Shown in pieces: positions 9,650 to 19,471 of a DNA stretch of 20,170 nt. The notes under the pieces were generated by a model, which saw nothing but the letters and a program-made list of their open reading frames with translations, had not been told where the DNA came from and did not search any database. The position numbers and the translations under genes were made by a program. Origin of the DNA: Dirofilaria immitis (taxonomy: Eukaryota > Nematoda > Chromadorea > Rhabditida > Onchocercidae); the NCBI GenBank assembly GCA_024305405.1, contig JAKNDB010000012.1, positions 1 to 20,170 on the forward strand, given 5' to 3'. Each line of letters starts with the position of its first letter. Position 1 is the first letter of the stretch.

Positions 9650-9818
9650 TTTTTAGATAATCAAGTTTTTCGAATTCTTTTCCCAAGTAATCGTTAATCA
9701 TTATCAGAATATCTTTCTCAGCTCCAATTATTTCTTTCAGTGAAACGAGAGATGAATAAAATTCAGCAGAAGCTGTAGCGATTAATAGAAATATATTAAA
9801 TGCTATCCACGCTACCAT
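9650..9818 (-). CDS. P4HA exon 1: signal peptide and N-terminus
   Basis: ATG at 9818 opens a hydrophobic leader ending ATASA, a typical signal peptidase site, as expected for an ER enzyme. SLKEIIGAEKDI and KEFEKLDYLK follow, matching the N-terminal coiled region of PHY proteins. The donor GTAATA follows at 9649. The exon ends in phase 1, while exon 2 needs a phase-2 partner, so one base is missing. The five-A run at the exon end (9654-9650) is the obvious place. Confidence 0.85.
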
Positions 9819-11547
9819 TTCTCTGTAATGAATTTACAGCATCGTTCATTTCTGCATTTGCGCAAACAAAGTAAATTTCAATAAGTATCGTATAAGAATA
9901 TCTAAATGAAATTTCAAACGAAATTAGTATTGAGCATGTTGATCATTTTTTATGTAGTGGCAATTTCACCGGTGAACACATATTGTTTATTATAATATAT
10001 ATATAAAATGTCTAATGTACATATATAATATGTCGTATAAAACCTGATAAATGTTTTATTGATTTAACGAAGTTATAAGCATTAGAAATAATCCGTCTCT
10101 AAACTACAAAATTAACGAAAAAATCTTCGCTTGAGAATTTTACGAAGAAATAAGGTTTTAATATTGAAATTGAAAATCAACGGAATGAAACGACTTTCGA
10201 GGAGAAATTTTCCGTTGAAATAAATTTCAAGAACAGTTGTGTCTCACAGCGAAATGCAACATCAGACGATTGATACTATCAATGAAAGTTACTAGAAATT
10301 TTTATACAAGAATTTGAATTGAGTAGATGAAGGATTAAGACAAATGATAGAAGATCAGCAATTGATACAAGAATCTGGAACACTGAATGGAAGAACAGGT
10401 TTTGATAAACAAAAGTGATTGAAGAATCTGATTAACGGATATCTGCAGATTATTTTTGACAATTTATTCAAGCCCAATTTTCTGGACATGCAAACAATTT
10501 TTATGATACAGATCTGCAGAATACTTTGAACAGAAAATTTTGAGGTTGCTACGAGTGTGCAAAGAAAAGAGCGCTAATTTTGCATAAGAGGAAAATTATT
10601 TACATCTATGAAATAAGTATTTCAAATTGTTAAGACTCATTATCAGTCAATGATAAAACGAAATTATAACCTAATTTAAGCATTTCAAATCATAGTATCT
10701 TAGAAATATTGACTTATAGAGAAAATTAATTATAAAAAGAATCATTTTCTTTCTTCTCAATTCTTTTTCAACGTAAAAGAAATTTTAAAATTATGATCGG
10801 TTCAATTTATGCTGTTATCGAGTTACTAATAACATCAAATTAGTTTATAATAGTTTATTTTTCGTTTTCGTCCAAATCCACCAAATATAATCAATAATTA
10901 CTGAAATTATTGACTATTGCCATTAATTTTTAGCAGAAATACTCTGTTGCTGGTTTAAATGATTAATTTTTCCACAATGTCAAGAGGAATAAAAAGCTTG
11001 ATGATGATGAAAAATTACAAAACAATATTATATCTTTTTTCCTGCACTTTTTAAATTTAAAGTGATATTTTTTAAATCAATGAAAATTTTTTCGCATCAT
11101 TTCAAGATTAAAAATTATGTTTGTTTTTCAATTTCAATCACAATTTTCTAACTTATAGTATGATTTTTCAATTCTGAATCATGCTAATAGTTTACAGTAC
11201 ATTTGAAATTTCAATGCAAACAGAAAAATCGTTCTCTTTTATTGCTTTCATTATTCGTAAATGATAAAAGCATTGATTATTTATCATAAAAAATATGATA
11301 TGCGTCTTGATATTGATCCCGAAATCCAAACCTTGTATTTTCTAAGAAAATGTTTTTGGTTTCCATCGGCAATTAACATGCTACTGATAAATAAGTAAAA
11401 CTCTATATTTTAATTAAAAACGCAAGCAATTATTACAGAGATAAAGGTTGAATTAAAAAATTAATTTTAATTTCTCAATAACGTTGTTCTCGGTAAGGTA
11501 ATTAATATCATTTCAACATTCCGCCACGCATGCAAATTACAGATTAC
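9819..11547. other. Intergenic DNA, nothing recognised
   Basis: The stretch upstream of the hydroxylase ATG is very AT-rich, with short TA-rich simple sequence near 9985-10030. It should include the promoter of the hydroxylase gene, but no specific element can be defended. There are no convincing exons on either strand. Confidence 0.6.
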
Positions 11548-11890
11548 TTCGAATTAAAGCAAACAAAACAATGATATTGCATTGCATTCATTAAACAAAC
11601 ATAAATTTCTTATCGCTTTTTTCTGTTATACTTCTGCTATTTTAAATTCTTCTTGTTGATCCCTTCTCATCTTACCGAAAAACATTGAAGAGAGGCAGAA
11701 TATGTTGCTTCTTGCAGATAAAGATTGATGAAAAACTCATAAAACTCATGATGATGACATGAAAAAGTGGAGATCACTTGGATACAGATTGAAGTTTTCG
11801 TAAATTTTCCAGAAGTTTAAATTACTCAAAGGTCGAAAAGACTGTTAATTTATTTCAGTGAATTCTCTTTTAATTATATAATTATTGTCT
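11548..11890. repeat. Third copy of the LTR-adjacent flank (343 bp)
   Basis: The sequence matches 15685-16028 in the same orientation, and 4092-4435 inverted, with about half a dozen differences. It begins at TTCGAATTAAAG and ends at ATTATTGTCT, which is the base where the BEL/Pao LTR begins in both arms. After that the sequence is unrelated to the LTR. It is more diverged from the arms than they are from each other. Confidence 0.9.
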
Positions 11891-13375
11891 TCATTTGCAT
11901 AATAATTTTTGCATAATACCCACTTTATGATTTTTATTTTCTTTTTCATGATCCTTTTCGTTTCTTTCAAAAAATACATTCTAAAATCCAATCACGTCAT
12001 AAAAAACGAGAATCTCGATTGAAAAAACAGTTTCAGCATAAATTTGTTTTAAAAACCAAAGAAATAATATACTTCTTCAATTTACATTCCTCATACTCTT
12101 TCATTTAGTCACTGTTAAGCTTATTGCTGATCATTTTGGTTTATAATTAATAGAACTTTTGAAATTTTCTTTAGCTTAATAATTTAAATAATTGATAAGT
12201 TGAAAAAGTTAAAGAAAATCATCTCTTTTCTGATTCTGACACTTAAATGATGACAAAAAGAAGCACTAATCTAAGAAGTACTAAATTTGTCTTTTTCTTC
12301 TTAAAAAATTGAATATTCATTAATTTCATAACCACAAAGTGATTTTATGTTCAATCAATGATTCTTATGCAGAATTAATATATTTTATGATATGTAAATT
12401 CTTTACATAATAATAACAAAGGAGCTTTAGTTAATTATTTATTTTGGTTATTATTTTTAATGCTTCCCTTACTCACTTATTCATCTCTTACTTATTTATT
12501 GAGAATGAGTACATAAATCAATTGAAACCAATAACTCAATTTAATATGCACGCATCATATCAATTATGTTTAATTATTGAAAATTCTTCAAGAGCTTTTT
12601 AAAAAATGAAGCAGCTTAATCTGAAAGGAGAGAAACTATATCATTAACTAAGTAAGCATTGTCAGTTTCACCTGAAAAGGTAAATGAAAATAAGAAAATT
12701 GAAAATGGATATATATGTGCTTTGTTTATTTATATACGATGTTTGAATGCATAATTGATTAGATGCGTCTTTTTCCTTGTTTTCGGGAAAATATAGAAGC
12801 AAAAAATTTTGATTACTTAGTTAACTTTACTGACATTAACTTTTTAATATAATGAAGACTTTATTGGTTTTTTGGAAAACGTCCCAATCTAATATTGTAA
12901 TATTTTAATAAAATTATCTTATAACTAACTATTCGCATAAACTACTGATTAGTAATCAAAATTTTCAATTGGTTCCGTCCAATATCATAATAATTCCGAA
13001 AGTATATAGATAATTATTTTAATAATATTATCGTCCTCACAAATTATTTCTGTTATGGATCAGATAATCATTTTATGCTACTAATTTATTAATAATCACA
13101 ATTCAAACTTCATCTCAGACATCAGGCACTAAGAAATTAATGGCATAAGTAATAATCAAATTTTGCAGGTTCTTTTTACTTCATGTTATAAAATCATTAA
13201 AGCATAATAACTGAGTGACATAGGTAATATATCCGAAGTAATAAATCGTTGAAGAAAAGTTTAGTACATTTTTATCCTTTAACTGATTATATTGAAGACA
13301 TTCATATGCTGTCATGAAGTGTAAATTTAAATATTCTATTTCCAGTAAAAAATTTCTGCTATTCGAAAATAACTA
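11891..13375. other. Non-coding AT-rich DNA, nothing recognised
   Basis: There is no open frame of useful length and no family resemblance on either strand. No tRNA-like structure or clear tandem repeat was seen. Its first bases may continue the repeat family that ends at 11890, as the uninterrupted version of the LTR target. Confidence 0.5.
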
Positions 13376-13556
13376 TCATCCAATTACTTTGACTAATGAA
13401 ATTTTATATACTAATAGATTTCCCTGACGAGAAGCCAGTTCCGAAATTCGCATCGCCATCCGACTGCTTATTGTCATGAAGATCTGTAATGCTAATTAGA
13501 AGATAAAAAAGGTATTATTTAGTCAATTCGCATAATTCATAAGATGATAGTAAACA

Positions 13557-14319
13557 TGATATATTCCAGTTCGCGATTTTATGAATGGATTAGTAAATCA
13601 AAGTTCAAATAACATTAAGCGTACCGTATATATTATAAGTTCAAACAGCTCTCAAAACTTGCTATTTCTTGTGTACAAAAATTTGTTCTATCGGGATCTA
13701 GCCATTCTTTCGGAGAGCACCAGTTGATGGATCTCAAATAAATATTTATTAGCAATTTTGTCTTTTTATAATTAAGATAAAGAAGCCATAAATAAGCATT
13801 CAAAACGAAAGTCATATTCGAATTATACTTTCAGAATCTGACATCGAATTATACTTTCAGAGTCTGACATATTCGAATTATACTTTCAGGATCTGATATC
13901 GCATTATACTTTCAGAATCTAATATATTCGAATTATACTTTCAGAATCTGACATATTCTGAAAGTATAATTTCATTTGCTAATTCTTGAATTATTCAGAT
14001 TGATCAGAATTTTCCAACGACCACTATAACAACAATTAATTTGCTTGAATGAATAAGAACATGACTTTCGTTTTGAATGCTTATTTATGGCTTCTTTATT
14101 TTAATTATAAAAGACAAAATTGCTAATAAATATTTATTTGAGATCCATCAACTGGTGCTCTGCCGAAAGAATGGCTAGATCCCGATAAAACAAATTTTCA
14201 TACACAAGAAACAACAGATTTTGAGAGCTGTTTGAACTTATAATATATACGATACGCTTAATATTATTTGAACTTTGATTTACTAATCCATTCATAAAAT
14301 CGTGAACTGGAATATATCA
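13557..14319. repeat. Foldback structure with 259-bp inverted arms
   Basis: Positions 13557-13815 and 14061-14319 are imperfect inverted copies with scattered substitutions and single-base indels. The 245-nt centre holds the 55-nt-period repeat, a hairpin and AT-rich DNA. This resembles a foldback or MITE-like element. No transposase or clear target-site duplication was found. Confidence 0.85.
13816..13970. repeat. Short tandem repeat of alternating 26 and 29 nt, closing in a hairpin
   Basis: Five copies of a 22-nt core beginning AATTATACTTTCAG start at 13821, 13847, 13876, 13902 (first base changed) and 13931. The spacings alternate 26, 29, 26, 29, so the true period is 55. The last copy is followed by a perfect 16-bp inverted copy (stem 13932-13947 and 13955-13970, 7-nt loop). 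Confidence 0.9.
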
Positions 14320-14832
14320 ATCAATTAACTGTGCATGATGTAGATGGTTTTATCGTGTTTTTATTTCATTGAATGTATTTCAGATATCATTAAATTGGAA
14401 TTAAGTTATATGAAAAGAAAATAAATATACTTTGAATAAAAAAATAGTATAGAACTTTCAAAATTTAGATTTGCGTAGTAAAATTCAGCAGCTGCACGTG
14501 GCAAGAGGCGCCCTATTTATATTTTGAAGCTAATTAATTGTACTGCATAGCCAATTTCTTAGATTTTCAAAAGTAAAATAAACTGAACAATGCTGAATGC
14601 ACGTGAAAAAAAAAGTTAATTAAAATGAACCTACCAACTACGAAACTGATTTGCAAATGGTAGATAATCTTTAAACGGAAAAAATTGTAAGTGAAAATGA
14701 TCGAAAAGCAGATGGAAAATAAGGGAGCAATAATTTTAGTTCATTATATTTATATTAATAAATATTCTTTTCTTCAAATATCCATAACAATTTAATCAAA
14801 GCGACTAATTGCAGGATTTTATGAGCAGTTGA
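14320..14832. other. Non-coding DNA, nothing recognised
   Basis: This AT-rich stretch lies between the foldback structure and the inner end of the right arm. It has no credible gene on either strand. A CACGTG-containing, slightly GC-richer patch at about 14490-14515 has no identifiable role. Confidence 0.5.
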
Positions 14833-16027
14833 ATACAAAGATCCGATAAGATATCATGAATTGGAATATTTTAGCAGGAAATAAAACATTTTTTGAATAA
14901 AAGATAAAAACTCTCCAAATATATCACAAAATTTTAGTATACGTGTCTAAAAATTAAGGATGAGTGCTTTGAATGCGGTATTCGAAAAGAAGCGCTTTTG
15001 TATCCGAATAATCGAACTTTCAAAAGATAAACTAATTCTTAGTCACTGAGTGTTGTAGATGTTGAACCAAGCCAATGACGAGTTAAACATTTTCGTCGTA
15101 TCTTTTTCCGTAATACCTATCGGGTAATAAGTATTAAAATTTGAAGAGATTTAATTTGCTTCAAGAATGCAGAAGATTACCATTTTTTTCATACAGTTAA
15201 TCAGTATGAGGATTAAACAATATATAAACCCTCGTCATATTTTGAATTTCGGAATAAGATGAAAATAAAACAAATACACAACAATCGATCTGAAAACAAA
15301 TGACAATTTCAACATATTCCCTAGTTGTAATAATACAAAGTAAATAATTTTTTCAAAATTAGAATGCAGTGATTATACTTTTCTTTTGTATAACTTGAAA
15401 CAATTTAAAAAATCGGGAAACTCATAAATCTAGGAAAATGATGAGACCATATAAGCAGATAAATAAAAAGAAAAAGATCGAAAATTGTAGCTTACCTATC
15501 AATCGAAGCATTTTGTGAAAGAGAACGTGAGATGTTTCGTATCATCAACCAGCCTTTATTATTTCTTTGACTTTTATTCTTTATCAAGCTTCTAATTAAC
15601 TTGAGATTATCTACAATAGCACAAACTATTCCATATAAATGTCGTCCACGAATTTACATAAGGAAAATCAAATCTAATTATTTTTTCGAATTAAAGCAAA
15701 CAAAACAATGATATTGCATTGCATTTATTAAACAAACATAAATTTCTTATCGCTTTTTTTCTGTTATACTTCTGCTATTTTAAATTCTTCTTGTTGATCC
15801 CTTCTCATCTTACCGAAAAACGTTGAAGAAAGGCAGAATATGTTGCTTCTTGCAGATAAAGATCGATGAAAAACTCATAAAACTCATGATGATGACATGA
15901 AAAAGTGGAGATCACTTGGATACAGATTGAAGTTTTCGTAAATTTTCCAGAAGTTTAAATTACTCAAAGGTCGAAAAGACCGTTAATTTCTTTCAGTGAA
16001 TTCTCTTTTAATTATATAATTATTGTC
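14833..16027. other. Non-coding flank inside the right arm
   Basis: This is the reverse complement of 4093-5286, with no credible coding frame. Its last 343 nt are the repeat also found at 11548-11890. The BEL/Pao element starts immediately after it. Confidence 0.7.
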
Positions 16028-16195
16028 TGTCGGGAAACCGAGAGGAAATTAATTCAAATTTATAAAATTCCTAAAAATACATTGTTTGTAACAAATTTTT
16101 CTATTCATCATTCGTCCCTCTTAAAACATCTATTTTATCCATTTACAGATCTTTCCAATCCAAATTTTTTCTCATCACGCCCCCTTTTATCACCC

Positions 16196-16203
16196 TATAT
16201 AAT
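16196..16203 (+). promoter_or_regulatory. Possible TATA box in the LTR
   Basis: TATATAAT lies 127 nt before the AATAAA signal within the LTR. That is compatible with U3 promoter and R/U5 poly(A) positions. In DNA this AT-rich, such a match can occur by chance. Confidence 0.35.
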
Positions 16204-16322
16204 CAATCACAGGGACAATGAGTTGGCTTTTCTATTTGAAAATCATCACTTCTTGGTTGTTATATATACTTCTCAAATTCAACCGTATTGTTACGCATTT
16301 CGCCTGATACTAAATTGTTTCT

Positions 16323-16328
16323 AATAAA
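16323..16328 (+). promoter_or_regulatory. Possible poly(A) signal in the LTR
   Basis: AATAAA lies about 50 nt before the LTR end, where a retrotransposon poly(A) signal is expected. The left LTR has the same site on the minus strand. Confidence 0.4.
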
Positions 16329-16388
16329 CAAAATTTAATTCTTCTGTGTTTGTCGACTTGCAAGAAAAATTTTCACAACAAATTTTTT

Positions 16389-16406
16389 TGGTGCCACAAG
16401 CCAGGA
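16389..16406 (+). other. Putative tRNA primer-binding site, right element
   Basis: TGGTGCC starts 8 nt after the proposed LTR end, identical to the left element. The tRNA is not identifiable by eye. Confidence 0.55.
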
Positions 16407-16416
16407 AATCACCGGG

Positions 16417-16566
16417 ATGTCAATCAGCTTAATCAAAAGCGCTCAACCGACATTAGAGAAACTTGAGCTACTGCTCACCGAAATAAACGAATTGGATTTA
16501 TCGGATTTATCGCCGGTCGATCAACAATTAACGCAGGAAGAAATGCGTCACCTATACAAAGTTTGA
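16417..16566 (+). pseudogene. gag N-terminal segment, right element
   Basis: ATG at 16417 opens 49 codons ending in TGA at 16564-16566. The following gag region continues in a different frame from about 16590. The segment is the same as 3555-3704 in the left copy. Confidence 0.6.
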
Positions 16567-17747
16567 AAACGAACCATTGACGAATCGAGCAATATGTTAG
16601 TATTCTTGAAATTATCAACAACAATTGGCTCGACTATATCCAGAAAACGAAAAATGCATCAAGAAAGAAAGAAGAGGAAGAAATTTATATTGAAATGGCC
16701 GATCAAGAAAAAGGTATTTTAAGATTATTAAGCCAAGGTAGGGAAGTCAAAACTACTTTAAAGTTATATAATAAGGATCTTGAGATAGCCATTTGTAGCC
16801 TAACATCGGCACATATAAGTCAAGGTAATCTAAAAGAAGTATCTGCAATTGGCCCACAAGTAACAATGCACTTACCACAACTATAATTACCCACATTTAG
16901 TGGGGATCCTAAAACGTGGAGGCAGTTCTGGAATAGTTTCGATGTAGCAGTGCATTTTCAAGCTATACCAGACGTTCAAAAACTAAACTATTTAATGTCC
17001 TGCTTAAGAGGAGAGCTCTATTAGCTGTCAGAGGTTACGATATTGCCCCTCAAAATTACGATATCATTCGAAAGGTATTAATTGAAAAATTCGGTGAGGA
17101 TTCTATTATCAAGAAATCCTTATATGCCGAACTGCAATCTATCAAAAGAAGTGATCGAGATTGGAAAGCAACAATAGAAGCAATTGAAAGAATACTACGA
17201 CAGTTAGAAGCGATCGGAGAAAATTTGGACCATTGTAGTATCGAAACTTCTATAGAAAGTAAGCTACCTATTTGGATATTACACAAAGTTTATGAACAAA
17301 GAAAAGAGAATCTTGGTCAATAACTCGACTCCGGCAAATATTAGGAGAATTAGTTCAAATAAATGAAGAAGTAGCTAGAAACCAATCCTTTAGCAATAAG
17401 AAGAAATCGATAGATTTCAAACAAAAACGAGCATCACATAATAATAAGGGAGAAACCTCTGCGTTATCTACAATAAAACAATTCAAATCAACCAAATCAA
17501 GTGGTCATGAGCCAACCACACAACCCAAGAAAATTGCTAAGGATAAAAGACCTTGTGCATTTTGTAACAAGGACCATTGGGATAACGAATGCTCCACGTA
17601 TCCCACACTCAAACAGCGAATGGAATATCTAAGAAAAAATAACGCATGTCTTAATTGCCTTCGGACGAGGCACGCAACAAATAATTGTAACAAAAGAAAC
17701 GCTCATGTTTCCATTGCAAGAATCCTCACAACACTGCGCTGTGTTAT
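16567..17747 (+). pseudogene. gag body with three zinc knuckles, right element
   Basis: A frame from 16695 ends at an in-frame TAA (16884-16886), after which the same frame continues with FSGDPKTWRQFW. Zinc knuckles are encoded at 17554-17592 (C-X2-C-X3-H-X4-C), 17647-17688 (C-X2-C-X4-H-X4-C) and 17706-17744 (C-X2-C-X3-H-X4-C). The second and third are in different frames. Single-base losses near 17013 and 17300 are private to this copy. The left arm has a six-base-shorter open gap here and reads through. Confidence 0.82.
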
Positions 17748-18569
17748 GTGAAATATGGTATGCAAACTGCCGAATCAAGGAACTCAGCAAACATAATTAA
17801 TTCAATAGCTCAATCAACACATCAACAAGGTCAGGAAACTTTGCTTTTATGTAAAGAAATTGAAATAATTAACCCGATCATGCCGGAAAATCATGAAGAA
17901 GTTTTAGTACTATTTAATATAGGATCACAGTCATCCTTTATATCGACAAAATTATCAAACCGATTAAGGTTAGAAAGAAAAGAAACGGAAAATCTAAGTA
18001 TTTCTTCATTTGGTAATGAATTCCCGAGGTTACATCAAACTACTAAAGTGGATATCGGAGTAAAAACCGTCGACTCGGAAATTATAACTATTAATACTTA
18101 TGTATTAGACTATCTAACGGACAAACTAAAGGTAATTAAATCAAACTATCAAGATTTACCGCGCATGATAAGTCTAGAACAACTAGACCACGGAGGAGAT
18201 TGGAAAAGACCCGATATACTTATTGAAGCCGACTACTTCTTTGACTTTATGTCACCATATGAATTCTACAAGACGTCATCAGGGTTCTACGTAATTCTTA
18301 CAAAGGTTGGTCCTATAGTAACTGGAATTGGATACATTAAAAACTATTGTAGTAGTAAGACTTCAGACAGAATAGACAAAATTTCTGTTGAGGACAAAAC
18401 AATGAAAGTAGGTAATGTCACTACGACTTCAGATATAGAACAATTTTGGAAGCTTGAACTGATAGGTATTCAAGAACAACCAAATGCTTGTGATGATGAA
18501 AAGGCATTAGAACAATTTAAAAAGGAATCACAAAAAGAAATAACAGATATCAAGTTCGTTGGCCCTTGA
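17748..18569 (+). pseudogene. Protease and pol N-terminal region, right element
   Basis: The 273-codon frame is the same as 1551-2372. The retropepsin triplet is NIG (codons at 17916-17924), with asparagine where the catalytic aspartate should be. The frame ends in TGA at 18567-18569. The overlapping frame carries the VRWPLKD linker that leads into the RT, so the stop reflects a frameshift near 18545. Confidence 0.8.
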
Positions 18570-19471
18570 AGGATTCAAAGGTGAGTTTAAACGATAATTA
18601 CGGTCTTTGTTTCGGAAGGCTGAAAACATTAGTTAAACGACTTCGGACTGACAAACTACTATTTAATCGATACAATGAAGTAATTCTACAACAAGTGCAA
18701 TCCAATATAATTGAAGAAGTGACTCCAAACATGAGTCAGGGTGGTGTTATACATTATTTGCCCCATCACGAAGTATTAACACCGGGTAAATCGACAACGA
18801 AATTAAGAATTGTTTATGACGCTTCAGCCCGACTAAAAGGTATGAAAAGCTTAAATGATGTTTTATACCGTGGCCCGATTACCCTCCCCGACTTGGCAGG
18901 TGTATTACTTCGTTTTAGGACGATGAAAAATGTTATAATAGCCGATATTGAAAAGGCATTCTTGCAATTGGAATTATTTCTATCAGAGCGAAACTGCACT
19001 CGATTCTTATGGTTGAAGAATATTCAAGGAGAAGTAACTGACGACAATATAGTATGTTATCGTTTCCAAAGAGTTCCATTTGGGATCATATCATCCCCAT
19101 TTTTACTTTCAGCGACTCTTAATTATCATTTAGAAACTCATGGAAGCGAAATTGCCCTGGAAATTAGAAAAAATCTCTATGTCGATAACATTATACTGCC
19201 AACTAAAGGAACCGAGGAAGCACTCAAAAACTATGAAAAAAATGAAATCCATTTTCAAAGAAGCTTCAATGAATATAAGGAATTTTTGTCAAACAATGAA
19301 GAATTCAACAAATCCATTCCCGAGCATGATCGAGCAGAGGTAAACCAATTAAAAAGAATCCTCGGCATTAATTGGAATCCCAAAAAGATATCATCAAATC
19401 ATTTTAAAACCATGGAATGGAATAAAACTGACAAAACGAACAATTTTACAATTTATAGCAGCTCATTATGA
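18555..19471 (+). pseudogene. Reverse transcriptase, right element (longest open copy)
   Basis: About 300 codons are open through all main RT blocks: [31 protein letters not shown] and LYVDNIILP. The active site is YVDN. There is no good ATG; the frame is entered from upstream pol, as expected for a polyprotein. It loses phase near 19403 and ends at 19471, before the [10 protein letters not shown] block, which is present in another frame. Confidence 0.88.

Larger units (their letters stand above)
5744..9818 (-). pseudogene. P4HA: Prolyl 4-hydroxylase alpha subunit (nematode PHY type), probably decayed
   Basis: This enzyme family hydroxylates prolines in collagen X-Pro-Gly triplets in the ER, using Fe(II), 2-oxoglutarate and ascorbate. 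It works with protein disulfide isomerase, and in nematodes it is needed for the cuticle. Twelve exons on the minus strand give about 574 codons, slightly longer than usual. The order is signal peptide, N-terminal region, peptide-substrate-binding domain (exon 4, YYHTIMWMQEA) and catalytic domain. The iron ligands HLD (exon 9) and HAACPVLVG (exon 12), and the 2-oxoglutarate lysine ten residues after the second His, are present. So are the four usual cysteines. Oddities are an AT donor after exon 9, a GC donor after exon 6, one-base frame losses at homopolymers in exons 1 and 4, and changed conserved residues. It is either a decaying copy or a divergent gene with read errors. The family call is certain; the paralog is not. 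Confidence 0.9.
16028..16380 (+). repeat. 5' LTR of the right BEL/Pao element
   Basis: It runs TGTCGGG to ACAACA, about 353 bp. It contains a TATATAAT box at 16196-16203 and an AATAAA signal at 16323-16328, a sensible promoter and poly(A) layout for an LTR. The start coincides with the end of homology to the LTR-free copy at 11548-11890. Confidence 0.72.

Noticed and set aside
12636..12840. Weak inverted similarity around a GTTAACTAAGTAA-like motif
   Set aside because: Short and imperfect, as expected by chance in AT-rich DNA.
16082..16324. 80-codon open frame within the right LTR
   Set aside because: It lies between LTR signals, has no family resemblance, and the left LTR has no open frame of that length on its matching strand.
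15685..16380. A longer, 696-bp LTR that includes the flank block
   Set aside because: The block does not start with TG, and the third copy stops at the TGTCGGG boundary. The shorter LTR fits better, although without the 3' LTR this is not final.
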